From NCBI RefSeq assembly GCF_030687495.1, contig NZ_CP117435.1:1612001-1676000 (forward strand): a DNA stretch of 64,000 bases, in the 5' to 3' direction. The DNA comes from Pseudomonas sp. FP453 (lineage in GTDB: Bacteria > Pseudomonadota > Gammaproteobacteria > Pseudomonadales > Pseudomonadaceae). A program made the position numbers and the translations under genes. The notes beneath the pieces are model-generated. The model was not told where the DNA came from. It searched no databases and worked only from the letters and a program-made list of their open reading frames with translations. This document shows, piece after piece, positions 17,682-27,395 of this stretch. The first letter of the stretch is position 1. Each line of letters opens with the position of its first letter.

Positions 17682-19166
17682 ATGAAAACACAAAAAAATA
17701 AATCTCCCTTAGAAGTTCAATTCAATAAAGAACTTAAAGATAGATCGAACTGGCTTGACTCTCATGAAAGCGGATACTCAAAACAATTAAAGAAACGTCA
17801 CGTGCAGATGATGGCTTTAGGTGGAGCAATCGGAACCGGGTTGTTTTTGGGCGCGGGAGCTAGACTACATATCGCAGGGCCAGCACTTGCAGTGGTTTAT
17901 TTAGTCTGCGGAATCTTCGCTTTTTTCATCCTGAGAGCGCTTGGTGAGCTCGTAATGCACCGTCCAAGTAGTGGTAGTTTCGTGTCCTATACCAGAGAGT
18001 TTATGGGGGAACGTGCTTCATTCGTTGCTGGTTGGATGTACTTTCTGGTTTGGGCGTTAACAGGCGTTGTTGATATAACGGCGATTGCTATTTATATGAA
18101 GTATTGGAGTGTCTTTTCAGATGTTCCTCAGTGGGTTTTCGCATTAAGCGCTTTGGGCGTTGTCACATTGATGAACATGGTTGGTGTTAAGTGGTTTGGT
18201 GAAATGGAATTCTGGTTTGCCGTAATCAAGGTCGCTGCTATCAGCGTGTTCTTGGCGATTGGATCGTATTTTTTCGCCACAGGCCATGAGGTTGCTGGGC
18301 ATATCCCAGGCTTACACTTGATTACCGATAACGGGGGAATATTCCCGCATGGGCTTCTGCCTGCGATCATCATTGTACAAGGCGTTATCTTTGCTTATGC
18401 GAGCATAGAACTGGTAGGGACTGCCGCTGGCGAAACGGCGGATGCTAAAAATGTTATTCCCAAAGCAATCAATGGTGTGATCTGGCGAATAGGTCTGTTT
18501 TATGTAGGATCAGTTTTTTTGCTGGTGACTGTTCTGCCTTGGACAGCATATAGCGCTAATGTCAGTCCTTTCGTAACGTTTTTCGAGGCTCTGGGTATTC
18601 CTGGTATTGGCTCGGTTATGAATATCGTTGTTATGACTGCGGCGCTCTCAAGTCTTAATTCTGGTTTGTACGCAACTGGTCGCGTATTGAGATCACTTGC
18701 CATGGGTGGGTCGGCACCAAAAATGTTCAAGCGCATGAGTACACAGGGGGTTCCGTACATGGGCATCTTGGTCACCATGGGGATCAACGTATTCGGTGTT
18801 TTGCTTAACTTCCTGATTCCATCGCAACTATTTGAGCTCTTGCTGAATCTCGTATCACTTGGGATTCTTTCTACTTGGGCATTCATTGTTTTATCGCAAA
18901 TAAAATACCGTCATGCTGTAAAAAGAGGTGAGGTCGAAATGGTCTCATTTAGAATGCCTGGGGCTCCGTTCACCTCTTGGTTAACTCTTGTTTTCTTGCT
19001 GGTGGTTTTGGTTCTCTTGGCGTTCGATTACCCCAACGGAACTTACACTGTTCTTTCTATACCGTTAGTCGCAGGAGCGTTGATGCTTGGTTGGTCGAAG
19101 GCCGTTCGATCCAGAGCCAAAAACTCGGAAGAAATTGAGGGCACTCCTAGCCACGTCGGAGCCTAG
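17682..19166 (+). CDS. ansP: AnsP-like amino-acid permease
   Basis: 494 residues, about 12 membrane helices, APC superfamily (AAT family). The stretches VQMMALGGAIGTGLFLGAGA, HRPSSGSFVSY, LITDNGGIFPHGLLPA and PGAPFTSWLTL follow E. coli L-asparagine permease AnsP closely. Proton-driven import of asparagine or a related amino acid across the inner membrane is likely. Its promoter carries the same palindrome as the thiol-stress genes, so it probably belongs to that regulon; a role in bringing in amino acids for glutathione or sulphur metabolism is possible but unproven. Base use is AT-richer than in osmC. Confidence 0.85.
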   Translation: MKTQKNKSPLEVQFNKELKDRSNWLDSHESGYSKQLKKRHVQMMALGGAIGTGLFLGAGARLHIAGPALAVVYLVCGIFAFFILRALGELVMHRPSSGSFVSYTREFMGERASFVAGWMYFLVWALTGVVDITAIAIYMKYWSVFSDVPQWVFALSALGVVTLMNMVGVKWFGEMEFWFAVIKVAAISVFLAIGSYFFATGHEVAGHIPGLHLITDNGGIFPHGLLPAIIIVQGVIFAYASIELVGTAAGETADAKNVIPKAINGVIWRIGLFYVGSVFLLVTVLPWTAYSANVSPFVTFFEALGIPGIGSVMNIVVMTAALSSLNSGLYATGRVLRSLAMGGSAPKMFKRMSTQGVPYMGILVTMGINVFGVLLNFLIPSQLFELLLNLVSLGILSTWAFIVLSQIKYRHAVKRGEVEMVSFRMPGAPFTSWLTLVFLLVVLVLLAFDYPNGTYTVLSIPLVAGALMLGWSKAVRSRAKNSEEIEGTPSHVGA

Positions 19167-19433
19167 GTGATGCAGGTGGGAGGCCTTTTTATAGCGGCCT
19201 CTCATCTATAAAATTGGGGGATTGTCATTCTGATTCTTATTTCAATATTGATTAAGTAGTCAGCTGTAACTCCTTTTGTCTCAAATTCATAAGTAATAAT
19301 CGGGTAAATTCTGACGTTCAACCATTAGCACTCGGTTCGCCGGCATCACTTGATTTGACCGGCACCAAGCACATCGGGCTTGATGGCGGCGGGTCTTTTT
19401 TGACCGTTCGCTCAAGGTCTCAATAAAATGCCC

Positions 19434-19462
19434 TTGCAAGCCTACCAACCAGTTGGTAGAGT
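19434..19462 (+). promoter_or_regulatory. Promoter with TetR-type operator, osmC operon
   Basis: -35 TTGCAA (19434-19439), 17-bp spacer, -10 TAGAGT (19457-19462). The spacer is the near-palindrome CTACCAACCAGTTGGTAG (19442-19459). A repressor bound here would block RNA polymerase. The TetR gene three places downstream is the obvious candidate. Confidence 0.8.
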
Positions 19463-19517
19463 GGTCGTGTAGAAACACAACCCACCTGCAAAACGTTATG
19501 CACAGAGGAATCAACAG

Positions 19518-20072
19518 ATGACCACTAACCTGAACGGTATTGACGTAGCTGCCCTGCAACAATTTGCTCAAGGCGTTGCCGAGGATGCCAACAAGCGTCA
19601 CGCAAGCTTCAACGTTAAGACCGAGTGGAAAGGCCAGACTCGCTCTGTAGCCAAGGTCAGCCGTTACAGCCTGGCTGGGGAGACCTATTCGCGTGATTTC
19701 GAAATCATCGCCGATGAGCCGAATGAATTGCTGGGCGAAAACTCCGCGCCCAACCCTCAGGAACTGCTGATGGCTGCTCTCAACGCATGCATGTCGGTCG
19801 GCTATGCCGCAAATGCCGCGATGATGGGCATCAAGATCCACAGTCTGGAAATTGAGACCGACGGCACTCTAGATCTGCGTGGCTTCTTGGGCATCGAAGA
19901 AAGCGTTAACCCAGGCTACGACGAGGTGAGTGTCGTAATCCGCCTGCATACCGATGCTTCTCGTGAGCGTGTGGAAGAACTGCACAACGTGGTGCTCAAG
20001 ACCTCGGTCAACTACGCCAACTTCTCGAGAGCCATTCGTATGGTGCCAACTCTCGAAGTTCGCGAGGGCTGA
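19518..20072 (+). CDS. OsmC-family protein
   Basis: 184 residues. OsmC/Ohr fold with NPQELLMAALNACMSVGYAANA carrying one conserved Cys near residue 95; the second peroxidatic Cys of classical Ohr is not obvious, so peroxidase activity may differ. First gene of a five-gene operon (osmC, SDR, tetR, dsbA, trx) under the palindromic promoter at 19434. OsmC proteins detoxify organic hydroperoxides or act on thiol-reactive species in the cytoplasm. It is a standard member of allicin-tolerance clusters. Confidence 0.9.
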   Translation: MTTNLNGIDVAALQQFAQGVAEDANKRHASFNVKTEWKGQTRSVAKVSRYSLAGETYSRDFEIIADEPNELLGENSAPNPQELLMAALNACMSVGYAANAAMMGIKIHSLEIETDGTLDLRGFLGIEESVNPGYDEVSVVIRLHTDASRERVEELHNVVLKTSVNYANFSRAIRMVPTLEVREG

Positions 20073-20161
20073 TTCCCTTCTATTACACATCCATGCCCTG
20101 CGTGCATCGGCAGCAAGTCTGCTGGTGCCGCCCTTCAGAAATCTGAATATCGGAGTCTGTA

Positions 20162-20935
20162 ATGAAAGATTTTTTCAAAGGCAAGAAACTCCTGGTCGTA
20201 GGCGGCACTAGCGGCATGGGCCTGGAAACAGCGCGCCAGTTTTTAAAGGCGGGTGGCAGCGTGGTTCTCACCGGCAGCAAACAGGATAAAGCCGATGCTG
20301 TGCGCGCCGAGCTGAGTCCGCTGGGGAACGTATCAGTGATCGTTGCCAACCTCATGACCGAGGAAGGGATGAATCATGTACGCAACGAAATCAATGCCAA
20401 CCACAGTGACATCGGCTTCATGGTGAACTCTGCAGGCATATTCATTCCGAAGCCTTTCATCGAACACGATGAGGCTGACTATGACATGTACCTGGATCTG
20501 AACCGAGCCACATTCTTTATCACGCAGGCGGTGGTCAAAAATATGCTTGCTGCCAAGCGCGAAGGTTCCATTGTCAACGTAGGGTCGATTGGCGCGCAGG
20601 CCGCGCTGGCCGGCTCTCCGGCAACCGCTTATTCGATGGCTAAGGCGGGCCTGCACGCAGTCACCCGAAACCTGGCAATTGAATTGGCTCATTCAGGTAT
20701 CCGAGTCAATGCCGTCTCGCCTGGCATCGTTCACACCTCGATCTATGAAGGCTTTATGGACAAGGAAGCGATCCCGGATGCGATGAAGTCGCTGAACGAT
20801 TTCCATCCACTGGGTCGAGTAGGTGTTCCTGAAGACGTCGCTAACACCATCCTGTTCTTACTCTCCGATAAAACTTCCTGGGTGACTGGTGCTATCTGGG
20901 ACGTTGATGCAGGGGTGATGGCGGTACGTGCCTAA
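20162..20935 (+). CDS. SDR-family oxidoreductase (copy 2)
   Basis: 257 residues with GGTSGMG, NSAG, VNVGSIG and YSMAK in the usual order, and the ending [16 protein letters not shown]. Paralogue of 12509-13282, same length. Second gene of the osmC operon, 89 bp after osmC. NAD(P)H-dependent carbonyl or quinone reduction is expected; the substrate is unknown. Confidence 0.9.
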   Translation: MKDFFKGKKLLVVGGTSGMGLETARQFLKAGGSVVLTGSKQDKADAVRAELSPLGNVSVIVANLMTEEGMNHVRNEINANHSDIGFMVNSAGIFIPKPFIEHDEADYDMYLDLNRATFFITQAVVKNMLAAKREGSIVNVGSIGAQAALAGSPATAYSMAKAGLHAVTRNLAIELAHSGIRVNAVSPGIVHTSIYEGFMDKEAIPDAMKSLNDFHPLGRVGVPEDVANTILFLLSDKTSWVTGAIWDVDAGVMAVRA

Positions 20936-21028
20936 ACACCGACGCAAGCGCTGCGCGTAGCGCCTCTCAGTGGGGCGCTTTCCAGCACGCTGCTCCGGTG
21001 ACAAGGGTGCTGGCTGTAGGAGTTTCAA

Positions 21029-21601
21029 ATGTCTGTCACGACAAAAGCCGCGCTGCTGAGCTACGCGGAAACCCAGATGCGTTCAAAGGGTTACTCAGCG
21101 TTCAGTTATGCGGATCTCGCAGCGAAAGTCGGCATCAGGAAAGCCAGCATTCACCATCACTTCCCTACCAAGGAGTGCCTGGGCGCAGAGCTGATCAACG
21201 ATTACATCAATCGTTTCAACGAGACTTTGGCGTCAATCGAATCTATGCATCCCGACCCGCTAAAGCGTCTGCGAGCATTTTCCCAACTTTTTGTAATGAG
21301 TGCGAACGAAGGGCTACTGCCGTTATGTGGTGCCTTGGCTGCCGAAATGGCTGCACTGCCTTTGTCGCTTCAAGGGCTCACGCGGGACTTCTTCAACGCT
21401 CAACTCGACTGGCTACAGAGCACCCTCAGTCAGGCAGTTCGGCAGCACAACTGGTCGCTGGAAACACCCATTGAAAACTTCGCCTTCATGCTGCTCAGCT
21501 CCTTGGAGGGCGCAAGCCTAATCGATTGGACGCTAGGTCGAACAACAGACCCTTTGGCCGGTTTTAACCATTTGCTTGAAATGGCTGCCATGCGGTCTTA
21601 A
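21029..21601 (+). CDS. TetR-family regulator (copy 2), probable cluster repressor
   Basis: 190 residues, intact. HTH YADLAAKVGIRKASIHHHFPTKE at about 29-51, then an all-helical ligand domain containing several Cys residues (KECLG, LCGALAAEM) that could sense thiol-reactive compounds. It lies inside the operon it probably represses through CTACCA-N6-TGGTAG sites at 19442, 17462, 27005 and 29912. Corresponds in position to the TetR of thiosulfinate-tolerance clusters. The link between this protein and those sites is inferred. Confidence 0.88.
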   Translation: MSVTTKAALLSYAETQMRSKGYSAFSYADLAAKVGIRKASIHHHFPTKECLGAELINDYINRFNETLASIESMHPDPLKRLRAFSQLFVMSANEGLLPLCGALAAEMAALPLSLQGLTRDFFNAQLDWLQSTLSQAVRQHNWSLETPIENFAFMLLSSLEGASLIDWTLGRTTDPLAGFNHLLEMAAMRS

Positions 21602-21622
21602 TTTCTCTGCGCAGGATAATTT

Positions 21623-22321
21623 ATGCAAACCCCTTCAAAAAAATATGTCGTCGATATCTGGTCTGATTTTGTGTGCCCTTGGTGCTGGGTCGCCAAGCGC
21701 CGTTTTGAAAAAGCCTTGGATCGCTTTGACGAAAAGGACTCAGTGCAAATAAACGTGCGTGCCTATCGTCTGGCGGCGAATCATACGCCTGAGCCTATGA
21801 TTGCTGCTCTTAAGCGCAAGCTCGGTAACGCAGACACCGCTGAGGCGATGATGAGCACCGTACTCAAATACGGTAAGGCAGACGGACTGGATTACCGTTT
21901 CGCCACCATGCAGTTCGGCGATACCACTGACGCTCATGTGCTGGTCAAGGCGGTTGAAGAGCCGGCAGTGAAAAAACGTCTCATGGAGGCGTTGTATGAA
22001 CAAAGCACTACCCATGGCAGGTCACTGTTTGATCGCTCCAGCCTGGAGGCTATCGCGCGGGAAGCAGGCGTGTCGGAAGAATCAATTCAACTCGCATGGT
22101 CATCTGTAGAACTTCGCGTTGAGATGCAAGAGGACGAGCATTTCGCTGCGCAGTTGGGGTCGGGTGTGCCGATGTTCGTGTTCAACAACGAGTTCTCGTT
22201 GTCAGGTGCTCAGCCCGAGGCCGTTTTTCTCGAAGCGCTGAATAAGATGCAAGCGAAGGTACAGGTCAAGGAAGAGGAATTTGTGGGGCAAGTCTGCGGC
22301 ATCGATGGTTGCAAAATTTGA
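21623..22321 (+). CDS. DsbA-family (FrnE-like) oxidoreductase
   Basis: 232 residues. WSDFVCPWCWVAKRRFE near residue 15 gives a CPWC active site on a thioredoxin fold, and GVPMFVFNNEFSLSGAQ near 190 gives the cis-Pro loop. No signal peptide, so it is cytoplasmic, as in FrnE/2-hydroxychromene isomerase-type proteins. A C-terminal CGIDGCKI adds a second Cys pair. Probable role: reduce mixed disulfides formed by thiosulfinates. Fourth gene of the osmC operon, 21 bp after tetR. Confidence 0.9.
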   Translation: MQTPSKKYVVDIWSDFVCPWCWVAKRRFEKALDRFDEKDSVQINVRAYRLAANHTPEPMIAALKRKLGNADTAEAMMSTVLKYGKADGLDYRFATMQFGDTTDAHVLVKAVEEPAVKKRLMEALYEQSTTHGRSLFDRSSLEAIAREAGVSEESIQLAWSSVELRVEMQEDEHFAAQLGSGVPMFVFNNEFSLSGAQPEAVFLEALNKMQAKVQVKEEEFVGQVCGIDGCKI

Positions 22322-22382
22322 TTGGTAATGGATAGGCGGCACTCACAAGGTGACGCCTTCCTTTAATTCAAAACGTGAGATC

Positions 22383-22715
22383 ATGATGAGCCGTATCGTT
22401 GAATTAAACGCTCCCCAATTTGCCCGCTTTGTTGCCAAGGGCAGCAGTGTCGTGATGTTTTCAGCATCCTGGTGCAAACCCTGTAAAGAGATGAGACCGA
22501 TCTTCCAGGCGCTGGAGGAGAAGCTCCATGCTTTGGCAGAATTTGGAAAGATTGATATCGCTGTATCGCCGACAATTGCTCAGATGTATGGCATTCGCTC
22601 GGTGCCATCTTTGGCAGTATTCCACGAGGGTCGATTGTTGAAGATTTTCGCTGGGTCTAAATCAGTTTCTGCTTTGAAAAAGGCGATCATCACTGAGCTG
22701 GAGGATGCCAGCTAA
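22383..22715 (+). CDS. Thioredoxin-family protein
   Basis: About 110 residues. SASWCKPCKEMRP near residue 32 is a thioredoxin active site with CKPC instead of CGPC; IRSVPSLAVFHEG gives the cis-Pro. The frame is open to GTG 22350, but that start has no ribosome site, and ATG 22383 or 22386 fits the family N-terminus. Last gene of the osmC operon. Disulfide reduction in the cytoplasm. Confidence 0.88.
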   Translation: MMSRIVELNAPQFARFVAKGSSVVMFSASWCKPCKEMRPIFQALEEKLHALAEFGKIDIAVSPTIAQMYGIRSVPSLAVFHEGRLLKIFAGSKSVSALKKAIITELEDAS

Positions 22716-22749
22716 GCAGGTATCCTCCGCCGCGACCTTGCCAAATCAG

Positions 22750-24573
22750 CTATCGATTTCGCAGAGTTGTAGGATCATTTTTCTTGGCTTCACCATCGAT
22801 AGGATGGGCGCGATCTTCATTAAAGAGTTCCGTTAATAAGGCGTTAGCCCGTTTGTACGCGTCATATCTGAATTCCTTATCTTCCACCGGCTGTGCGGCC
22901 ATCTCCTCCAGCATCTCCAAGTTCAGCCTACGGAATGTGTCGGCACGCTCACGAGCCTCGTAGCGCCCAACGCCTAGATGTTCCAAGGCACGACGCCCAA
23001 GAGATAAAGCGCTTTCAAAAGGTTTCCCTTTCTACGGCCTCAATGCCCATCTGACGCAAGGTAATGATGTGTCCCATATCACGAGCGCGCACCACGAGCT
23101 TCAGAGACGGAAAATGCTCCTGGGCCAGCTTGGTCAGCAGTAGGTTGTCGTCCTGATTGTCGATAGCGTTGATCAGCACCACGGCTTGTGCAGCACCCGC
23201 AGCGTGGAGCAAATCGAGGCGCGTTGCATCACCGTAAAACACCTTCACGCCGAATTTGCGCAGTGTCTCGATGTGGTCAGGGTCGTGATCCAATACCACG
23301 ACTTCAAAACCACAAGACATCAGTAGACGCCCAGCGATCTGACCAAATCTCCGAAGCCAGCAATGACCACTCGAGGATTGCTTTGATCGATGGTGTCCGC
23401 TTCCTTGCTGTCCTGTTTTTTCGACGACTCTAGATAATTGAGCAGCAGAATCAGCAGCGGTGTCACACACATCGAAAGCGCCACTGCCAGAGTCAGGCTT
23501 TTACCCCAAGGCTCGATCAAGATGCCAGCGATTGTCGCAGCACCAAAAACCACGAAAGCAAATTCGCTGCCCTGGCCGAGGAATACTGCCTGCCATGAAC
23601 GCTGGTCACTTGGGACGTTCAGGACGCGGCCTAGGAGCTTAATTATGAGCAGCTTGATCACAATAAAACCCAAGGTCAGGGTGAGCACCCTCAGTGGATC
23701 ATCAATCAGTGTGCCGAAGTCGATGGACATACCCACGCCGATGAAGAACAGGCCGAGCAACAGCCCCTTGAACGGTTCGATATCGCTCTCTAGGGCATGC
23801 CGATATTCCGAGCTGGCCAACAGAACGCCTGCTAGAAAAGCGCCCATGGCCATGGACAAGCCAGCCTCTTCGAGTAAGAGGCCGAACCCGAATACTAGGA
23901 AGAGTGCGACGGCACTGAAAATTTCGCGTAGGCCGGATCGCGCGACGAAGCGCAGGACGGGCCGAGAAACGTACCGACCTAAAAGCACCACCGCGACGAC
24001 GGCTCCAACGATTTTCGCAATCGACAGTGCCAGCTCAGCACCGGAAGGCGTACCACCATTTGCGGCCAGCAGTGGAATCATCGCCACAAGCGGAATGGCT
24101 GCGATGTCTTGAAATAACAACACGGCAAAGCTACTACGACCCACGGCGGTTGACGTCATGTTTCGCTCGTTCATTGCCTGCATAGCAATCGCTGTCGAGG
24201 ATAGGCTCAGCGTCAAGCCAACCAACAGCGCGGCTGTCCAGTTCAAGCCAAGTGCTGCGCAGAACACGGCGATGGCTGCTCCGCACGCAACCATCTGTAA
24301 TGCGCCGCCACCGAATACCATTCGACGCATTGCCCAGAGGCGTTTGGGATCAAGTTCTAGCCCAATGATAAACAACATCAAAACTACGCCGATTTCAGCA
24401 AAATGCAGGATGGACTCCACATTCGTTATCAGCTTCAGGCCCCACGGGCCGATCAGGCAGCCTGCCAACAGATAGCCCAGAACCGGGCCGAGCCCTAAAC
24501 GAACGGCGATTGGGACTATCAAGGCAGCCGAGCCCAGGTAGATGAGCATTTCAATCAGGCTGTGAGTATCCAT
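22750..24573 (-). pseudogene. kefC: KefC/KefB K+/H+ antiporter, frame interrupted twice
   Basis: The membrane part (24573 to about 23345) is intact, with about 12 helices typical of CPA2 antiporters. At the start of the TrkA-N domain the frame is lost after RVVIAGFG. The next part ([24 protein letters not shown] to AVERETF) is in another frame, and the tail ([17 protein letters not shown] to TLRNR) returns to the first frame. The second break is one extra T in a TTTT run near 23018. The two indels compensate, so the repaired protein is about 607 residues, normal for Kef. Kef channels acidify the cytoplasm when glutathione adducts accumulate. Partner KefF is directly upstream. Confidence 0.85.
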
Positions 24574-25095
24574 TCAAACTTCCCTCCAGCAGGCTAGGCG
24601 CTCGCCGTAACGGCGAATTTGCTTAATAAGTGACGATTGATTAGCTAGGTATGCACCGTGAACTGCGACTGGACTTAACCAATGCATGCCGCAGTAATGC
24701 GCCGTTGCTTGTAGAGGTTGCGCAAGAACCGGAAAGCCTGGGTACTCACCGCCTTCAAATTGATCATGCTCTTCACCCATGGTTACAACCCATAGTAGAT
24801 GCTTATTTTTGAGGGCGGTCGCACCGATGCCGTATGCCCAACCACGAGTGAAAACCTTATCGATCCACAATTTCATAAGGGGCGGGTAGTTGTACCAGTA
24901 CAGAGGGTGCTGCAGAACCAGCAGATCTGCTTTCTCCACCGCCATCTGCTCGGCTTCAACGTTGATATTGAAATCTGGGTATAGGTCGTACAAGGAATGA
25001 ATAACGACTTCGGGATAATTGGCGGCCACCCTGAGCATCAGTTTATTGACCCTCGATTTCTCAGGGTAGGGATGGGCATAAATGATCAGAATCAC
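24574..25095 (-). CDS. kefF: KefF-like NAD(P)H oxidoreductase, Kef ancillary protein
   Basis: 173 residues from GTG 25095 (ILIIYAHPYPEKSRVN). Flavodoxin-like quinone reductase fold; QHPLYWYNYPPLMKLWIDKV and KHLLWVVTMG follow E. coli KefF closely. It binds FMN and activates the Kef channel. Its TGA is immediately followed by the kefC ATG, and GGAGGGAAG for kefC lies inside its last codons. The frame extends upstream to 25173 but without family similarity. Confidence 0.88.
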   Translation of the reverse strand: MILIIYAHPYPEKSRVNKLMLRVAANYPEVVIHSLYDLYPDFNINVEAEQMAVEKADLLVLQHPLYWYNYPPLMKLWIDKVFTRGWAYGIGATALKNKHLLWVVTMGEEHDQFEGGEYPGFPVLAQPLQATAHYCGMHWLSPVAVHGAYLANQSSLIKQIRRYGERLACWREV

Positions 25096-25206
25096 GGAGT
25101 AGACCCCACAGATCTGGCGTTCACTAAAAACGGAAAAAAGCCCCCTGATCGTTGAGCATAAAAATGCACTCAACCATCAGGGAGCTAAAAACTGAACGTT
25201 GAAGCC

Positions 25207-25425
25207 TTATTGACCGCTTTGTAGCTTCAACACATCTTGCGCAGTCACAGGATTGCCGGCAATGCCCCAGTCCCCGCTCTTGACCTCTTCGAAGATGACC
25301 CATGTGAGGGCCCGCATGTTTTCACCTTCCACCGATACCATCGCGTCGGTCACCTTACGTATGACTTCAGCTTTTTGTTCGTCGGAAAAAACGCCTTCGA
25401 TGCCTTTAATAGTTACAAGTGGCAT
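25207..25425 (-). CDS. 4-oxalocrotonate tautomerase-family protein
   Basis: 72 residues from MPLVTIKGIEGVFS, so the mature protein starts with the catalytic Pro. ITDAM-like helix and QSGQ end. The tautomerase superfamily acts on activated carbonyls; in this setting it may handle reactive electrophiles. It lies between kefF and the Old Yellow Enzyme gene in the same minus-strand operon. Confidence 0.88.
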   Translation of the reverse strand: MPLVTIKGIEGVFSDEQKAEVIRKVTDAMVSVEGENMRALTWVIFEEVKSGDWGIAGNPVTAQDVLKLQSGQ

Positions 25426-25453
25426 GGTGCTCTCCGGAATGTGTGAGAAGAAA

Positions 25454-26563
25454 TTAGGCTTTAGCCGCTGCGTATTCCGGGTAGTCGGTGTAACCCTTCT
25501 CAATCGAACCGCTCACGCCGTAATAGGTAGTGCGATCACTCTCGGCCAGAGGCCAATTGTTTTGCATACGCTCGACCAAATCTGGATTCGCAATGTAGGC
25601 GGTGCCGAAGGCAATTAGGTCTAGCTCACCCTTAGCCAGTTCAGACTCTGCGATCTCTTTGGTGAAGCCGCCTGCAGCCATCAGGGTGCCTTTGTACGCC
25701 TCACGGAACGCGGCGCCGAAACCTGGTGGTGTTTGCGCGGCCAGGATGGTCGGCTGGTAGTTCAGGTGAACAAATGCCAGCTCTCGTTCGTTGAGGGCAG
25801 CAGCCATGCTCATCCAGGTTTCTTCTTCGCCTTCGTACACACCGAAGTCATACAGTCGACCGAACGGAGAGAAGCGCACACCAATCTTCGATCCGCCGAT
25901 TTCAGCAGCAATCGCGTCGATGGTTTCCAGCAGGAAGCGCTGACGGTTGGCAATGGAGCCACCATACTGATCAGTACGAGTGTTCAGGGCGCTGCTCAGG
26001 AATTGGTCGAACAGGAAGCCGTTGGCCGCCATGATTTCGATACCATCAAAGCCAGCGTCCATCGCCATTCGAGCAGACTTAACGAAATCTGCGATGACTC
26101 GTTTGACTTCTTCAGTTTCCAGAGCCCGTGGAACACTAGGTTGAACAGGGCCTTCTTTGCCAGGTTCGATCCAGGCATACACGGTCGTATCTACCGCAGG
26201 TACTGTGCCCGAGGAGACCGGCACGATGCCATGCACTGAGACATGAGACATGCGGCCTACGTGCCAGAGTTGCGCAAAGATCTTCCCGCCTTTGGCGTGT
26301 ACGGCGTCAGTGACATTGCGCCAGCCGGGCAGATGTACATCTTCGTAAATACCAGGGGTATACAGATAGCCCCGTGACTCGTCGGAAATAGGCAGACCTT
26401 CGGTGATCAGCAAACCAGCAGAAGCACGTTGCGCGTAGTACAGCGCGTTGGCTTCATTTGGGATGTTGTTCAAGGTTCGGGTGCGCGTCATAGGGGCCAT
26501 GACAACGCGATTCTTCTTTAGCGAAGTACCGGCCAAATCGAAAGGTGTAAAAAGCTTATTCAT
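25454..26563 (-). CDS. Old Yellow Enzyme, alkene reductase (NemA/XenB type)
   Basis: 369 residues, start at MNKLFTPFDLAG with GGAG 5 bases upstream. FMN-dependent TIM barrel: VMAPMTRTRT, FAQLWHVGRMSH, FDGIEIMAANGFLFDQFLS, NTRTDQYGGS, with TAYIANPDLV near the end. Reduces alpha,beta-unsaturated carbonyls and related electrophiles with NADPH. Second gene of the ahpD operon. A regular member of allicin-tolerance clusters. Confidence 0.93.
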   Translation of the reverse strand: MNKLFTPFDLAGTSLKKNRVVMAPMTRTRTLNNIPNEANALYYAQRASAGLLITEGLPISDESRGYLYTPGIYEDVHLPGWRNVTDAVHAKGGKIFAQLWHVGRMSHVSVHGIVPVSSGTVPAVDTTVYAWIEPGKEGPVQPSVPRALETEEVKRVIADFVKSARMAMDAGFDGIEIMAANGFLFDQFLSSALNTRTDQYGGSIANRQRFLLETIDAIAAEIGGSKIGVRFSPFGRLYDFGVYEGEEETWMSMAAALNERELAFVHLNYQPTILAAQTPPGFGAAFREAYKGTLMAAGGFTKEIAESELAKGELDLIAFGTAYIANPDLVERMQNNWPLAESDRTTYYGVSGSIEKGYTDYPEYAAAKA

Positions 26564-26607
26564 GATTGCTCCCGACATCGTTTAAGGAGAAAAGTCGTAG
26601 TTTTGGC

Positions 26608-26940
26608 TCAGGACTTATCGAACGCGTCGAGTACATGGGTGCTGTACACCAGTGCGGCACCGGCGTTCATGTTGATGGCTACACCCAGTGCCTCGGCCAC
26701 TTCTTCGCTGGTGACGCCGAGCTTCTTTGCTTCAGCTGCGTGGAAGGCGATACAGCCATCGCAGCGAGTTGTTACAGCAACCGCCAGGGAGATCAGCTCG
26801 CGAGTCTTTGCATCCAAGTGATTGGTCTTGCTACCGGCGGCACCGAGTGCAGCCATGCCTTTCATGGTCTCCGGGGAGAGGCCATTGAGCTCTACCAAAC
26901 GAGCGCTGATGTCTTTACGGGCTTGCTTCCAATCTTGCAT
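26608..26940 (-). CDS. AhpD-like carboxymuconolactone decarboxylase-family protein
   Basis: 110 residues, all helical, with the AhpD signature TTRCDGCIAFHAAEAKKLG (CxxC and His) near residue 65. AhpD-like proteins reduce disulfides in peroxide-reducing chains. First gene of a minus-strand operon ahpD, oye, 4-OT, kefF, kefC. Its promoter at 27002-27030 has the same operator as osmC. Confidence 0.92.
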   Translation of the reverse strand: MQDWKQARKDISARLVELNGLSPETMKGMAALGAAGSKTNHLDAKTRELISLAVAVTTRCDGCIAFHAAEAKKLGVTSEEVAEALGVAINMNAGAALVYSTHVLDAFDKS

Positions 26941-27001
26941 GGGATTCTCACATGGGCGTTAACGCCCCGTAGGTGTGGGTTGATTTTTTGAATCTAGATA
27001 T

Positions 27002-27030
27002 AAACTACCATCTAGTTGGTAGGCTTGCAA
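27002..27030 (-). promoter_or_regulatory. Promoter with TetR-type operator, ahpD operon
   Basis: Minus strand: -35 TTGCAA (27025-27030), 17-bp spacer, -10 TAGTTT (27002-27007). Operator CTACCATCTAGTTGGTAG at 27005-27022 in plus orientation. The sequence from the -35 through the operator is almost the same as at osmC. Confidence 0.8.
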
Positions 27031-27395
27031 TGGGGTCATGCCTAATTCATGTCATTACGGCATGGAGAGCATGACAATTTTGATGTGCCATCATTAATTA
27101 AAATTTGGTCGCGGGTGCTGAGCTATGGCTGCTTGCCTATCTAGAGGTAGGCTTTCACAAGGAGAATTATTATCAGGCAATCTAATGGCAAGACTCGAAT
27201 GCAGCGCGGAGTATTTGCGAAGTCTGGTTTAGACTCAGACTGAGTCAATCCTTGTCATGCAGCGCTGCAGGTCTTGAATTGGCCTGAGCAGAGCGCTGCA
27301 CGGGTAAATTGCTTTAAGTGGGTAAGCTGGCAATTGCGCTAGCGCCCAGCGTCTGCCGTTACGACAGAGCCGGGCGCCCAGTGCCAAAAGATCGA
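27031..27395. other. Intergenic region, no gene seen
   Basis: Between the ahpD promoter and the end of gor. Contains GCAGCGCTGCA-type inverted repeats (around 27260-27301) that could terminate gor transcription. The plus-strand frame starting 27318 is the complement of gor. Confidence 0.5.
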
